DNA of 64,000 nt from Mycolicibacterium aromaticivorans JS19b1 = JCM 16368. Lineage in GTDB: Bacteria > Actinomycetota > Actinomycetes > Mycobacteriales > Mycobacteriaceae. Every line of letters starts with the position of its first letter. Within the stretch, counting starts at the first letter, position 1. The notes beneath the pieces are model-generated. The model did not search any database. It was not told where the DNA came from and saw only the letters and a list, made by a program, of their open reading frames with translations. The stretch is from contig NZ_JALN02000001.1 of assembly GCF_000559085.1 (NCBI RefSeq), positions 1,550,001 to 1,614,000 on the forward strand, in the 5' to 3' direction. This document shows positions 27,263-35,986 of the stretch, piece after piece. The translations under genes and the position numbers were made by a program.

Positions 27263-28932
27263 TGACCACCACATCGGCGGGGATCGTGTTTCTCGGACTG
27301 CTGATCCTCGCGCTGGCCGCCGTGCATGTGCCGCTGGGCGATTACATGTACCGGGTCTACGCGGCGGAGAACCATAACCACGTCGAGCGCGGCATCTATC
27401 GCCTCATCGGCGCCGACCCGAAAGCCGAGCAGACCTGGGGCGCGTACGCGCGCAGTGTGCTGGCGTTCTCGGCGGTCAGCATCCTGTTCCTCTTCGTCTT
27501 CCAGTTGGTGCAGGGCACACTGCCGCTCCACCTCAACAACCCCGGCACCCCGATGACGCCCGCGCTGGCGTGGAACACCGCGGTCAGCTTCGTCACCAAC
27601 ACCAACTGGCAGGCGTACTCGGGTGAATCCACCCAGGGCCACCTCGTTCAGATGGCCGGCCTTGCGGTGCAGAACTTCGCCTCCGCCGCGGTCGGCATGG
27701 CCGTCGCGGTCGCGCTGGTACGGGGGTTCGCCCGCCGCAACACCACCGAACTGGGCAACTTCTGGGTGGACCTGGTTCGTGGCGCACTGCGGATCCTGCT
27801 GCCGATCTCGGTTCTGGCCGCGATCATCCTGATCGCCGGCGGCGCGATCCAGAACTTCCACCTGCACGACCAGGTGGTCAACACCCTGGCCGGTGCGCAG
27901 CAGACCATCACCGGCGGCCCCGTGGCCAGCCAGGAGGCCATCAAAGAGCTGGGCACCAACGGCGGCGGCTTCTACAACGCCAACTCGGCACATCCGTTCG
28001 AGAACCCCACCACATGGACCAACTGGGTGGAGATCTTTCTGCTGCTGGTGATCAGCTTCTCGCTGCCGCGCACGTTCGGACGCATGGTCGACAGCCGTAA
28101 GCAGGGATACGCGATCGCCGCGGTGATGGGTGTGCTCGCGCTCATCAGCGTCACGCTGATGCTTCAATTCCAGTTGCAGGGCCACGGCACCGTCCCCACC
28201 GCGGTCGGATCGGCGATGGAAGGAGTGGAGCAACGGTTCGGGATAGCCGACTCGGCGGTCTTCGCCGACGCCACCACGCTGACCTCGACCGGCGCTGTGG
28301 ACTCGTTCCACGACTCCTACACCAGCCTCGGCGGCATGATGACGATGTTCAACATGCAGCTCGGCGAGGTCGCACCCGGCGGAACAGGATCTGGCCTCTA
28401 CGGCATGCTGATCCTGGCCGTCATCACAGTCTTCGTCGCCGGCCTGATGGTCGGACGCACGCCGGAGTACCTGGGCAAGAAGATCACTCCCCGCGAAATC
28501 AAGCTGGCCGCAAGCTATTTCCTCGTCACGCCGCTGATCGTGCTGACCGGTACCGCCATCGCGATGGCCATGCCCGGCCAGCGAGCGGGCATGCTCAACA
28601 CCGGACCGCACGGATTATCAGAAGTGTTGTACGCCTTCACTTCCGCGGCCAACAACAACGGCTCGGCGTTCGCCGGCATCAGCGTCAACACCGAGTGGTA
28701 CAACACTGCGCTGGGCTTGGCGATGGTGTTCGGCCGTTTCCTGCCGATCATCCTGGTGCTCGCACTCGCCGGGGCGTTGGCCAAACAGGGCCACACCCCC
28801 GAATCGATCGGCACCCTGCCAACGCACCGGCCCCAGTTCGTCGGCATGGTGGCCGGCGTGACGCTCATCCTGGTGGCCTTGACCTTCCTGCCCATGCTCG
28901 CGCTCGGGCCCCTTGCCGAAGGAATTCACTGA
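27262..28932 (+). CDS. kdpA: KdpA, K+-translocating subunit
   Basis: The channel-like subunit that selects K+. 556 residues, about ten membrane helices, related to Trk/Ktr transporters. Selectivity-filter regions are visible at [38 protein letters not shown] and [19 protein letters not shown] start at 27262 overlaps the kdpF stop. kdpB follows 2 nt later. A large antisense open frame lies on the other strand but shows no protein-like features. Confidence 0.95.
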   Translation: MTTTSAGIVFLGLLILALAAVHVPLGDYMYRVYAAENHNHVERGIYRLIGADPKAEQTWGAYARSVLAFSAVSILFLFVFQLVQGTLPLHLNNPGTPMTPALAWNTAVSFVTNTNWQAYSGESTQGHLVQMAGLAVQNFASAAVGMAVAVALVRGFARRNTTELGNFWVDLVRGALRILLPISVLAAIILIAGGAIQNFHLHDQVVNTLAGAQQTITGGPVASQEAIKELGTNGGGFYNANSAHPFENPTTWTNWVEIFLLLVISFSLPRTFGRMVDSRKQGYAIAAVMGVLALISVTLMLQFQLQGHGTVPTAVGSAMEGVEQRFGIADSAVFADATTLTSTGAVDSFHDSYTSLGGMMTMFNMQLGEVAPGGTGSGLYGMLILAVITVFVAGLMVGRTPEYLGKKITPREIKLAASYFLVTPLIVLTGTAIAMAMPGQRAGMLNTGPHGLSEVLYAFTSAANNNGSAFAGISVNTEWYNTALGLAMVFGRFLPIILVLALAGALAKQGHTPESIGTLPTHRPQFVGMVAGVTLILVALTFLPMLALGPLAEGIH

Positions 28933-28934
28933 CC

Positions 28935-31073
28935 ATGACTGTTACCTCAGTAGAGCGCCGTCCCGAAACGGGCGCCAAGAAGAAACAGGTGCAGGGCGGC
29001 CTTCTGGACCCCAGAATGCTCATGACCTCGCTGCCCGACGCATTACGCAAGCTCGACCCGCGCACGCTGTGGCGGAATCCGGTCATGCTGATCGTCGAGA
29101 TCGGCGCGGTCTGGAGCACCGTCCTCGCGATCGTCGACCCGAACTGGTTCGGCTGGCTGATCGTCTTTTGGCTGTGGCTGACCGTGGTGTTCGCGAACCT
29201 GGCCGAGGCGGTGGCTGAGGGGCGTGGTAAGGCACAGGCCGAGTCGCTGCGAAAGACCAAGGCCGACACCATGGCTCGCCGACTCGTCGGATGGGAGCCG
29301 GGTCAGCCCGGGCGTGAAGAGGAAATCGCCGCGCCGTTGCTTCGACAGGGCGACACCGTCGTCGTCGAGGCCGGACAGGTGATACCCGGCGACGGCGATG
29401 TGATCGAAGGCATTGCCTCGGTGGACGAGTCGGCCATCACCGGCGAATCAGCCCCGGTCATCCGCGAGTCCGGCGGCGACCGCTCGGCGGTCACCGGCGG
29501 AACCACAGTCCTGAGCGATCGCATCGTGGTCCGCATCACCCAGAAGCCGGGAGAAAGCTTCATCGACCGGATGATCGCCCTCGTCGAGGGCGCCAATCGG
29601 CAGAAGACACCCAACGAGATCGCGCTGAACATCCTGCTCGCCGCACTCACGATGATCTTCATTTTCGCGGTGGCGACCTTGCAGCCGTTGGCGATCTTCT
29701 CCAAGGCCAACAATCCCGGTGTGCCGGACTCGCTGTCACTGACCGCAGACGGCGTTTCCGGCATCGTCATGGTCTCACTGCTGGTGTGCCTGATCCCGAC
29801 GACCATCGGCGCGCTGCTGTCGGCAATCGGTATCGCGGGCATGGACCGGCTGGTGCAGCGCAACGTCCTGGCCATGTCCGGCCGCGCGGTCGAAGCCGCA
29901 GGCGACGTCAACACCCTGCTGCTGGACAAGACCGGCACGATCACGCTGGGTAACCGCCAGGCATCGGACTTCGTTCCGCTGGAAGGTGTTTCACCGGAGC
30001 AGCTCGCCGACGCGGCGCAGTTGTCCAGCCTGGCCGACGAAACCCCCGAAGGCCGCTCCATCGTGGTGTTCGCCAAGTCGAACTTCGGCCTGCGGGCCCG
30101 CACCCCGGGCGAGCTCGTCAACGCGCACTGGGTCGAATTCTCGGCCGCCACAAGGATGTCCGGTGTCGACCTGGAGAACGGGCACCTGCTGCGCAAGGGC
30201 GCGGCCAGCACCGTCGCGCAGTGGGTACGCGACCAGGGCGGTTCCGTACCCGCGCAGCTCGGCGACATCGTCGACGGCATCTCCGCTGCCGGTGGTACGC
30301 CGTTGGTCGTCGGACAGGTGGTCGACAAACGAGCGGAGGTCCTGGGCGTCATCCATCTCAAGGATGTCGTCAAGCAGGGTATGCGAGAGCGCTTCGACGA
30401 GATGCGCAAGATGGGCATCCGCACGGTGATGATCACCGGCGACAATCCGTTGACCGCCAAGGCGATCGCCGACGAAGCCGGGGTGGACGACTTCCTTGCC
30501 GAGGCCACCCCGGAGGACAAGCTCGCGCTGATCAAGCAAGAGCAGGCGGGCGGCAAGCTCGTCGCGATGACCGGCGACGGCACCAATGACGCGCCCGCGC
30601 TCGCGCAGGCAGACGTAGGGGTGGCGATGAACACCGGCACCTCGGCGGCCAAAGAGGCCGGCAACATGGTCGATTTGGACTCCGACCCGACGAAGCTCAT
30701 CGAGATCGTCGAGATCGGCAAGCAGCTGTTGATCACCCGTGGCGCTCTGACCACCTTCTCGATCGCCAACGACATCGCCAAGTACTTCGCGATCATCCCG
30801 GCGATGTTCGTCGCGTTGTTCCCCGGCCTGGACCTGCTCAACATCATGCGGCTGCACAGCCCGCAATCGGCCATCCTCTCCGCGGTCATCTTCAACGCGC
30901 TCGTCATCATCGCGCTGATTCCGTTGTCGCTGCGGGGCGTTCAATACACCCCGAGCAGCGCCTCGAAGCTACTGAGCCGAAACCTCTATATCTACGGCCT
31001 CGGCGGGATCATCGCCCCCTTCATCGGGATCAAACTGATCGACCTCGTCGTCCAATTCTTGCCAGGGATGTGA
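28935..31073 (+). CDS. kdpB: KdpB, P-type ATPase subunit
   Basis: Energises K+ uptake. 712 residues. P-type signatures: actuator TGES (169-172), phosphorylated Asp331 in [19 protein letters not shown] and [20 protein letters not shown]. Membrane helices flank the A and P domains, with [15 protein letters not shown] before the P domain. The N-terminus from ATG at 28935 carries a short basic extension. It overlaps no neighbour and is followed by kdpC after one nt. Confidence 0.96.
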   Translation: MTVTSVERRPETGAKKKQVQGGLLDPRMLMTSLPDALRKLDPRTLWRNPVMLIVEIGAVWSTVLAIVDPNWFGWLIVFWLWLTVVFANLAEAVAEGRGKAQAESLRKTKADTMARRLVGWEPGQPGREEEIAAPLLRQGDTVVVEAGQVIPGDGDVIEGIASVDESAITGESAPVIRESGGDRSAVTGGTTVLSDRIVVRITQKPGESFIDRMIALVEGANRQKTPNEIALNILLAALTMIFIFAVATLQPLAIFSKANNPGVPDSLSLTADGVSGIVMVSLLVCLIPTTIGALLSAIGIAGMDRLVQRNVLAMSGRAVEAAGDVNTLLLDKTGTITLGNRQASDFVPLEGVSPEQLADAAQLSSLADETPEGRSIVVFAKSNFGLRARTPGELVNAHWVEFSAATRMSGVDLENGHLLRKGAASTVAQWVRDQGGSVPAQLGDIVDGISAAGGTPLVVGQVVDKRAEVLGVIHLKDVVKQGMRERFDEMRKMGIRTVMITGDNPLTAKAIADEAGVDDFLAEATPEDKLALIKQEQAGGKLVAMTGDGTNDAPALAQADVGVAMNTGTSAAKEAGNMVDLDSDPTKLIEIVEIGKQLLITRGALTTFSIANDIAKYFAIIPAMFVALFPGLDLLNIMRLHSPQSAILSAVIFNALVIIALIPLSLRGVQYTPSSASKLLSRNLYIYGLGGIIAPFIGIKLIDLVVQFLPGM

Positions 31074-31074
31074 C

Positions 31075-31980
31075 ATGAACTTCTCCAGTCTCGTTCGTCA
31101 ACACTGGGCAGCGCTGCGGGCGCTGCTGGTGCTCACCGTCATCGTCGGAGTCGGCTATCCGGTGTTCATCTGGCTGGTGGCTCAGATTCCCGGGCTCAAG
31201 GACAAGGCCGACGGTTCGATCATCGAGGTGAACGGAAAGCTGTTGGGCTCCAGCCTGATCGGCCAGTCCTTCACTGACGACAGGGGCAACCCGCTGCCGC
31301 AGTACTTCCAGAGCCGCCCGTCGGCGGCCGGCAACGGATACGACCCGCTGGCCACCGGCGCGTCGAACCTGGGCCCGGAGAGCATCGTGGACACCCTTGG
31401 TGATCCCGCTGCCCCCGCGGATACCAACGGCTACAAGGCCAGCCTGCTATCCCTGGTCTGCTCGCGCAGCAAGGCGATCGGCGATATCGACGGCGTCGAC
31501 GGCAAGCGCCCATTCTGCACCGGCGACGGTGTGGGTGCGGTGCTGTCCGTGATCGGTCCGCGGGATGCTCGCGGCAACGTCGCGGCCCCCACCAAGGTCG
31601 TCAGCGTCAACGAGCCGTGCCAGACCACCAAGACCCCGTTCCTCGCAACATACGAGGGTGTGCGGGTGGAATGCGCCAAATTCGGCGACGACTACTCGGC
31701 AGGCCAGATCGTCCCGATCAAGGGCGCGGTTGGTGAGCCGGCGGTACCCGCGGACGCGGTGACCGCCAGCGGCAGCGGACTCGACCCGAACATCTCCCCC
31801 GCCTACGCCGACCTGCAGATCGCGCGGGTCGCCAAGGCCCGCGGTGCCAGCGCCGATCAGATTCGGGATCTTGTCGCCGACCACACCGACGGCCGCACGC
31901 TGGGCGTCTTCGGTGAACCGCGGGTCAACGTCCTCGAACTCAACATCGCGCTGGACGAGAAGTTCGGTGTGAAGAGCTGA
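31075..31980 (+). CDS. kdpC: KdpC with a long inserted domain
   Basis: Periplasm-facing single-helix subunit of the Kdp complex. The N-terminal helix is ALLVLTVIVGVGYPVFIWLV; conserved blocks are GSSLIGQSFTDD, YFQSRPSAAG and ATGASNLGPES, then, at the C-terminus, VTASGSGLDPNISP and VNVLELNIALDEKFG. Typical KdpC is about 190-200 residues; this one has 301. The extra 110 or so residues (about 103-213) sit between ASNLGPES and VPADAVTAS and contain four cysteines (LVCSRS, PFCTGD, EPCQTT, VECAKF) that could form disulphides outside the membrane. Gene order and both termini leave no doubt about identity. Confidence 0.93.
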   Translation: MNFSSLVRQHWAALRALLVLTVIVGVGYPVFIWLVAQIPGLKDKADGSIIEVNGKLLGSSLIGQSFTDDRGNPLPQYFQSRPSAAGNGYDPLATGASNLGPESIVDTLGDPAAPADTNGYKASLLSLVCSRSKAIGDIDGVDGKRPFCTGDGVGAVLSVIGPRDARGNVAAPTKVVSVNEPCQTTKTPFLATYEGVRVECAKFGDDYSAGQIVPIKGAVGEPAVPADAVTASGSGLDPNISPAYADLQIARVAKARGASADQIRDLVADHTDGRTLGVFGEPRVNVLELNIALDEKFGVKS

Positions 31981-31987
31981 TCTCACG

Positions 31988-34624
31988 GTGGATCGATCTG
32001 CGAATAATAGAGACGTGGACACCGTGCAGCCGCCGCGCGTGACGTCCGGCGGCGACCCGCCGCCGGACACGTCGTCCGAGAGCGACTCGCAGCCCGCCTC
32101 CTGGAGCCCCCGGCCGAAGCGAGGCGAGTTGCGCATCTACCTCGGCGCCGCGCCGGGCGTGGGCAAGACGTTCGCGATGCTCGGCGAGGCGCATCGCCGT
32201 CTGGAGCGCGGCACAGATCTGGTGGCCGCCGTGGTCGAGACGCACGGCCGGAAGAAGACGGCTGACCTGCTCAGTGGCATCGAGGTCATCGCCCCCCGCT
32301 ACATCGACTATCGGGGCACCAGCTTCCCTGAACTCGACGTGCCTGCCGTGCTGGCCCGCAAGCCGCAGGTCGTGCTCGTCGACGAACTGGCCCACACCAA
32401 CACACCCGGCAGCAAGAACCCCAAACGCTGGCAGGACGTCGAAGAGCTGCTCGAGGCCGGCATCGCGGTGATCTCGACGGTCAATGTCCAACACCTGGAG
32501 AGCCTCAACGACGTTGTCGCACAGATCACCGGCATCGAGCAGCAGGAGACGGTGCCCGACGAGATAGTCCGCAGCGCCGCACAGATCGAATTGGTCGACA
32601 TCACTCCAGAGGCGCTGCGGCGCAGGCTTTCTCATGGCAATGTCTATGCCCCGGAGAAGGTCGACGCGGCGCTGTCGAATTACTTCCGCCGGGGGAATCT
32701 GACCGCGCTTCGAGAGCTTGCGCTGCTCTGGCTGGCCGACCAGGTGGACGCCGCACTGGCCAAGTATCGCGCCGACAACAAGATCACCGCGACCTGGGAA
32801 GCCCGTGAACGCGTCGTCGTCGCCGTCACCGGTGGCGCGGAGTCGGAAACGTTGGTGCGCCGGGCATCTCGGATCGCATCGAAGGCCAGCGCCGAACTGA
32901 TGGTCGTGCACGTGGCGCGCGGTGACGGGCTGTCCGGGGTGTCGGCGCCGCAGATGGGGAAAGTCCGGGAGCTGGCCGCCAGCGTGGGCGCCACCGTCCA
33001 CACCGTCGTCGGCGACGACGTGGGCAAGGCTCTGTTGGACTTCGCCCGCGAGATGAACGCCACCCAGCTGGTGATCGGCACATCACGACGGTCCCGGTGG
33101 GCCCGTGTGTTCGACGAAGGCATCGGCGCGGCGATCGTCCAGGACTCCGGCAAGATCGACGTGCACATGGTGACCCATGAGGAGGCCAAGCGGGGCTTCT
33201 CGGTGCGGGCGGCGTCGCCGCGCGAACGCCGGGTGATCTCCTGGCTGGCCGCCGTCATCGTGCCGTCGGTCATCTGCGCGCTGACCGCACTGTTCCTCGA
33301 CAAGTACCTGACCATCGGCGGCGAGAGCGCGCTGTTCGTGGTCGGCGTGCTGATCGTCGCCCTGCTCGGCGGGGTGGCGCCAGCGGTGCTCTCGGCCATG
33401 CTGTCCGGTCTGCTGCTCAACTACTTCCTGACCGAACCGCGATACACGTTCACGATCGCCGAACCCGACGCCGCGATCACCGAACTCGTGCTGTTGATGC
33501 TGGCGGTCGCCGTTGCCGTCCTGGTCGACCGTGCGGCCAGCCGCCAACGTGAGGCCAGGCACGCCTCCCAGGAGGCCGAGCTGCTGACCCTGTTCGCCGG
33601 CTCGGTGCTGCGCGGCGCGGACCTGGCGACGCTGCTCGAACGGGTGAGGGAAACCTACTCGCAGCGGGCAGTGAGCATCTTGCGGGTTCGCGGTGAAGAC
33701 GAACAGATCGTCGCGTGTGTCGGCAAGGACCCCTGCGTGACAGTCGATTCCGCCGACACCGCGATCGAGGTCGGGGACGACGAGTTCTGGATGCTGATGT
33801 CCGGGCGCAGCCTGCCCGCCCGCGACCGACGGGTACTGACCGCCGTCGCCAAGCAGGCCGCCGGGCTGGTCCGCCAGCGCGAACTCACCGAGGAAGCCAG
33901 CAAGGCCGAGGCGATCGAGAAGGCCGACGAACTGCGCCGCTCGCTGCTGTCGGCGGTCAGCCACGACCTGCGCACCCCGCTGGCCGGGGCCAAGGCCGCG
34001 GTGTCGAGCCTGCGCTCCGACGACATCGGCTTCTCCGAGGAGGACACCGCGGAACTGCTTGCCACCGTCGAGGAGTCGGTGGACCAGCTGACCGCACTGG
34101 TGGACAACCTGCTCGATTCGTCCCGGCTGGCCGCCGGGGTGGTGCGTCCCGAACTCAAGCGGGTGTATCTCGAAGAAGTGGTACAGCGCGCGCTTCTGAG
34201 CATCGGCCGAGGCTCGACAGGGTTCGGCGCCAGAGGCCTTGACCGGGTGAAGGTCGATGTCGGAGACGCGGTGGCGCTGGCCGATGCCGGACTATTGGAG
34301 CGTGTGCTGGCGAACCTGGTCGACAACGCGCTGCGGTACGCCCCCGAATCCACCGTGCGGATCAACGCCGGCCGAGTCGGGGACCGCATGCTGATCAACA
34401 TCGTCGACGAGGGCCCCGGCGTGCCCCGCGGCACCGAGGAGCAGCTGTTCGAACCGTTCCAGCGCCTCGGCGATCGGAACAACAAATACGGTGTCGGACT
34501 GGGCCTTTCGGTTGCCCGCGGATTCGTCGAGGCGATGGGCGGAACGATATCGGCCACCGATACCCCGGGCGGTGGCCTTACCGTGATCGTCGACCTGGCC
34601 GCACCGCCGGGAGGGCGGCTGTGA
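31988..34624 (+). CDS. kdpD: KdpD, K+-responsive sensor histidine kinase
   Basis: Senses K+ limitation and phosphorylates KdpE. 878 residues from GTG at 31988 (GTG at 32015 is an alternative). An N-terminal KdpD domain with Walker motif GAAPGVGKT and VDELAHTNTPGSKNPKRWQD; a USP-like domain (about 275-400); four membrane helices (about 415-515); a GAF-like region; and a kinase core with His659 in SAVSHDLRTPL, the VDNALRYAPES N box, DEGPGVP and GVGLGLSVAR. It overlaps kdpE by GTGA. In M. tuberculosis kdpDE are, as I recall, divergent from kdpFABC; here all are collinear. Confidence 0.95.
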   Translation: MDRSANNRDVDTVQPPRVTSGGDPPPDTSSESDSQPASWSPRPKRGELRIYLGAAPGVGKTFAMLGEAHRRLERGTDLVAAVVETHGRKKTADLLSGIEVIAPRYIDYRGTSFPELDVPAVLARKPQVVLVDELAHTNTPGSKNPKRWQDVEELLEAGIAVISTVNVQHLESLNDVVAQITGIEQQETVPDEIVRSAAQIELVDITPEALRRRLSHGNVYAPEKVDAALSNYFRRGNLTALRELALLWLADQVDAALAKYRADNKITATWEARERVVVAVTGGAESETLVRRASRIASKASAELMVVHVARGDGLSGVSAPQMGKVRELAASVGATVHTVVGDDVGKALLDFAREMNATQLVIGTSRRSRWARVFDEGIGAAIVQDSGKIDVHMVTHEEAKRGFSVRAASPRERRVISWLAAVIVPSVICALTALFLDKYLTIGGESALFVVGVLIVALLGGVAPAVLSAMLSGLLLNYFLTEPRYTFTIAEPDAAITELVLLMLAVAVAVLVDRAASRQREARHASQEAELLTLFAGSVLRGADLATLLERVRETYSQRAVSILRVRGEDEQIVACVGKDPCVTVDSADTAIEVGDDEFWMLMSGRSLPARDRRVLTAVAKQAAGLVRQRELTEEASKAEAIEKADELRRSLLSAVSHDLRTPLAGAKAAVSSLRSDDIGFSEEDTAELLATVEESVDQLTALVDNLLDSSRLAAGVVRPELKRVYLEEVVQRALLSIGRGSTGFGARGLDRVKVDVGDAVALADAGLLERVLANLVDNALRYAPESTVRINAGRVGDRMLINIVDEGPGVPRGTEEQLFEPFQRLGDRNNKYGVGLGLSVARGFVEAMGGTISATDTPGGGLTVIVDLAAPPGGRL

Positions 34625-35307
34625 GCAAGATCAAGGTGCTGGTGATCGACGACGAGCCGCAGATCCTGCGGGCGTTGCGGATCAATCTGAGCGTGCGCGG
34701 CTACGAGGTGATCACCGCCGCCACCGGCGCGGCGGCACTGAAGGCTGCCGCCGAGCAGCGGCCCGATGTGATCGTGCTCGACCTCGGGCTGCCCGATATG
34801 GACGGCATCGAGGTGCTCGGCGGCCTACGCGGCTGGCTCACCGCACCGGTCATCGTGCTGTCGGCCCGCACCGACTCCACGGAAAAGGTGGACGCGCTCG
34901 ACGCCGGCGCCGACGACTACGTGACCAAGCCGTTCGGGATGGACGAGTTCCTGGCCCGGCTGCGCGCGGCGGTGCGCCGGGGCGCGGCGGCGTCCGAGAC
35001 CGACGAGCCGGTGATCGAAACCGATTCGTTCACAGTCGATCTGGCCGCCAAGAAGGTGATCAAGAACGGCGCCGAGATTCACCTGACCCCCACCGAGTGG
35101 GGCATGCTCGAGATGCTGGTGCGCAACCGCGGCAAGCTGGTGGGCCGTGAGGAACTGCTCAAAGAGGTATGGGGCCAGGCGTACGCGAAGGAGACCCATT
35201 ATCTGCGGGTGTACCTGGCGCAGCTGCGCCGCAAGCTAGAGGACGACCCGTCACATCCGCGGCACCTGCTGACCGAAGCGGGAATGGGCTACCGGTTCGA
35301 GCAGTGA
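34621..35307 (+). CDS. kdpE: KdpE, response regulator
   Basis: OmpR/PhoB-type activator of the kdp operon. 228 residues: receiver with phosphoacceptor Asp54 (VLDLGLPDMDG), conserved LSART and VTKPFGMDEFL; winged-helix domain (about 130-228) with LTPTEWGMLEMLVRNRGKLV and GMGYRFEQ. GTG at 34621 overlaps the kdpD stop. Confidence 0.95.
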   Translation: MSKIKVLVIDDEPQILRALRINLSVRGYEVITAATGAAALKAAAEQRPDVIVLDLGLPDMDGIEVLGGLRGWLTAPVIVLSARTDSTEKVDALDAGADDYVTKPFGMDEFLARLRAAVRRGAAASETDEPVIETDSFTVDLAAKKVIKNGAEIHLTPTEWGMLEMLVRNRGKLVGREELLKEVWGQAYAKETHYLRVYLAQLRRKLEDDPSHPRHLLTEAGMGYRFEQ

Positions 35308-35313
35308 CGCCGA

Positions 35314-35332
35314 GCCGCGACGGCAGCGCGGC
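35314..35332 (+). terminator. Short GC hairpin after kdpE
   Basis: GCCGCG and CGCGGC form a perfect 6-bp stem with a 7-nt loop, starting 7 nt after the kdpE stop. No U-tract. It may end the kdp transcript and separate it from the micropeptide gene downstream. Confidence 0.35.
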
Positions 35333-35346
35333 AAGCCACGAATTCA

Positions 35347-35376
35347 CTGACGTACAACTGGGCCGCGAACTAGGGT
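35347..35376 (+). promoter_or_regulatory. Sigma-A-like promoter for the Cys/His-rich peptide gene
   Basis: CTGACG (35347-35352), an 18-bp spacer and TAGGGT (35371-35376). The predicted start near 35383 gives a leader of about 26 nt containing AAGGAG (35393-35398), 10 nt before the ATG at 35409. Confidence 0.5.
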
Positions 35377-35408
35377 GAGCACCATCCGGGCGAAGGAGAT
35401 GATCTGCC

Positions 35409-35513
35409 ATGAACGAGCCCAAACATACCGGTGGCTGCACCTGTCGCTGTAATGCCTGCGACGGCGGCCATCACTGTCACAACATCGGCAGCGGCTGCAA
35501 GGTCAAGCTCTAG
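35409..35513 (+). CDS. 34-residue Cys/His-rich peptide, metallothionein-like
   Basis: ATG at 35409 to TAG at 35511-35513, with its own promoter-like sequence and an AAGGAG ribosome site. Six cysteines (10, 12, 14, 17, 23, 30) and four histidines (6, 21, 22, 24) fall in GGCTCRCNACDGGHHCHN and SGCKVKL. CxCxCxxC followed by HHxH is the kind of ligand set that binds Cu(I) or Zn(II). It does not resemble the mycobacterial metallothionein MymT as I remember it. The gene downstream is on the opposite strand, so this is not one of the Cys-rich leader peptides that regulate a following gene. Placement between kdpE and a winged-helix regulator gives no direct clue. Confidence 0.65.
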   Translation: MNEPKHTGGCTCRCNACDGGHHCHNIGSGCKVKL

Positions 35514-35521
35514 CTTCCGCG

Positions 35522-35848
35522 CTACCGGTCGTAGAGCGACGTCCAGACCGAAAATCTCGACAGCAGGTCGACGACGGCACGCCCGCGGGCCGTGTAGTCA
35601 TATGGTTCGTCGAGCGAGCCCATGCTGTCGCGGCTGCCGGGTGTGCCGCCGGCCACCAATCCGGTGACCACCAGGTCCCGCAATGCCGGAACAAGATCCC
35701 ACCGCGCCCCGGGGAGCGCGGACCGCATCTGTTCGAGTGTCATCGGTCCGGCCGCCAGCGCGTCGAGCACCTCGACCAGATAGCGGCGGCTGACGAGCTC
35801 ACGCAAGTGCTCTCTGCTACCCCATCGGTCCAGACCACAATCGGACAT
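35522..35848 (-). CDS. Winged-helix transcriptional regulator, HxlR-like
   Basis: 108 residues. The central RYLVEVLDALAAGPMTLEQMRSALPGARWDLVPALRDLVVTGLV is a helix-turn-helix followed by a wing with DEPYDYTARGRAVVDLLSRF, as in HxlR/MarR-like small regulators. The lone cysteine near the N-terminus (MSDCGLDRW) is at a position used for redox sensing in some HxlR members; that is inference. ATG at 35848 is favoured because TATGTT lies 8 nt upstream on minus; ATG at 35878 is possible. Convergent with the Cys-rich peptide (8-nt gap) and divergent from the KimA-like gene, either of which it may control. Confidence 0.6.
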   Translation of the reverse strand: MSDCGLDRWGSREHLRELVSRRYLVEVLDALAAGPMTLEQMRSALPGARWDLVPALRDLVVTGLVAGGTPGSRDSMGSLDEPYDYTARGRAVVDLLSRFSVWTSLYDR

Positions 35849-35856
35849 AACGCGCC

Positions 35857-35862
35857 AACATA
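35857..35862 (-). promoter_or_regulatory. Leaderless-type -10 (TATGTT) for the winged-helix regulator
   Basis: TATGTT on minus ends 8 nt before the ATG at 35848. Confidence 0.4.
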
Positions 35863-35972
35863 GGTAATCACAGGCCACGACACACTCGCCCTTACGGAAT
35901 TACCCACAGCGCCAACGTCAATCTTTACGAAATCCCTACGGCTCGCGCTGCGCCCCGCGGGCCGGTGGAAAC

Positions 35973-35978
35973 TAGGCT
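35973..35978 (+). promoter_or_regulatory. Leaderless-type -10 (TAGGCT) for the KimA-like gene
   Basis: TAGGCT ends 8 nt before the GTG at 35987, which has no Shine-Dalgarno. The 138-nt gap upstream shows no c-di-AMP riboswitch that I can recognise. Confidence 0.45.
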
Positions 35979-35986
35979 CGCTTCTC

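Noticed and set aside
27259..28611. A 450-codon minus-strand frame opposite kdpA
   Set aside because: Antisense of a clear kdpA; composition is His/Arg/Gly-rich without domains.
35399..35452. ATG at 35399 as an alternative small frame near the Cys-rich peptide
   Set aside because: It touches the AAGGAG directly, leaving no spacing, and encodes a short unremarkable frame; the ATG at 35409 has proper spacing.
35849..35986. c-di-AMP (ydaO-type) riboswitch upstream of the KimA-like gene
   Set aside because: The gap is short, shows none of the conserved elements I know, and the gene looks leaderless.
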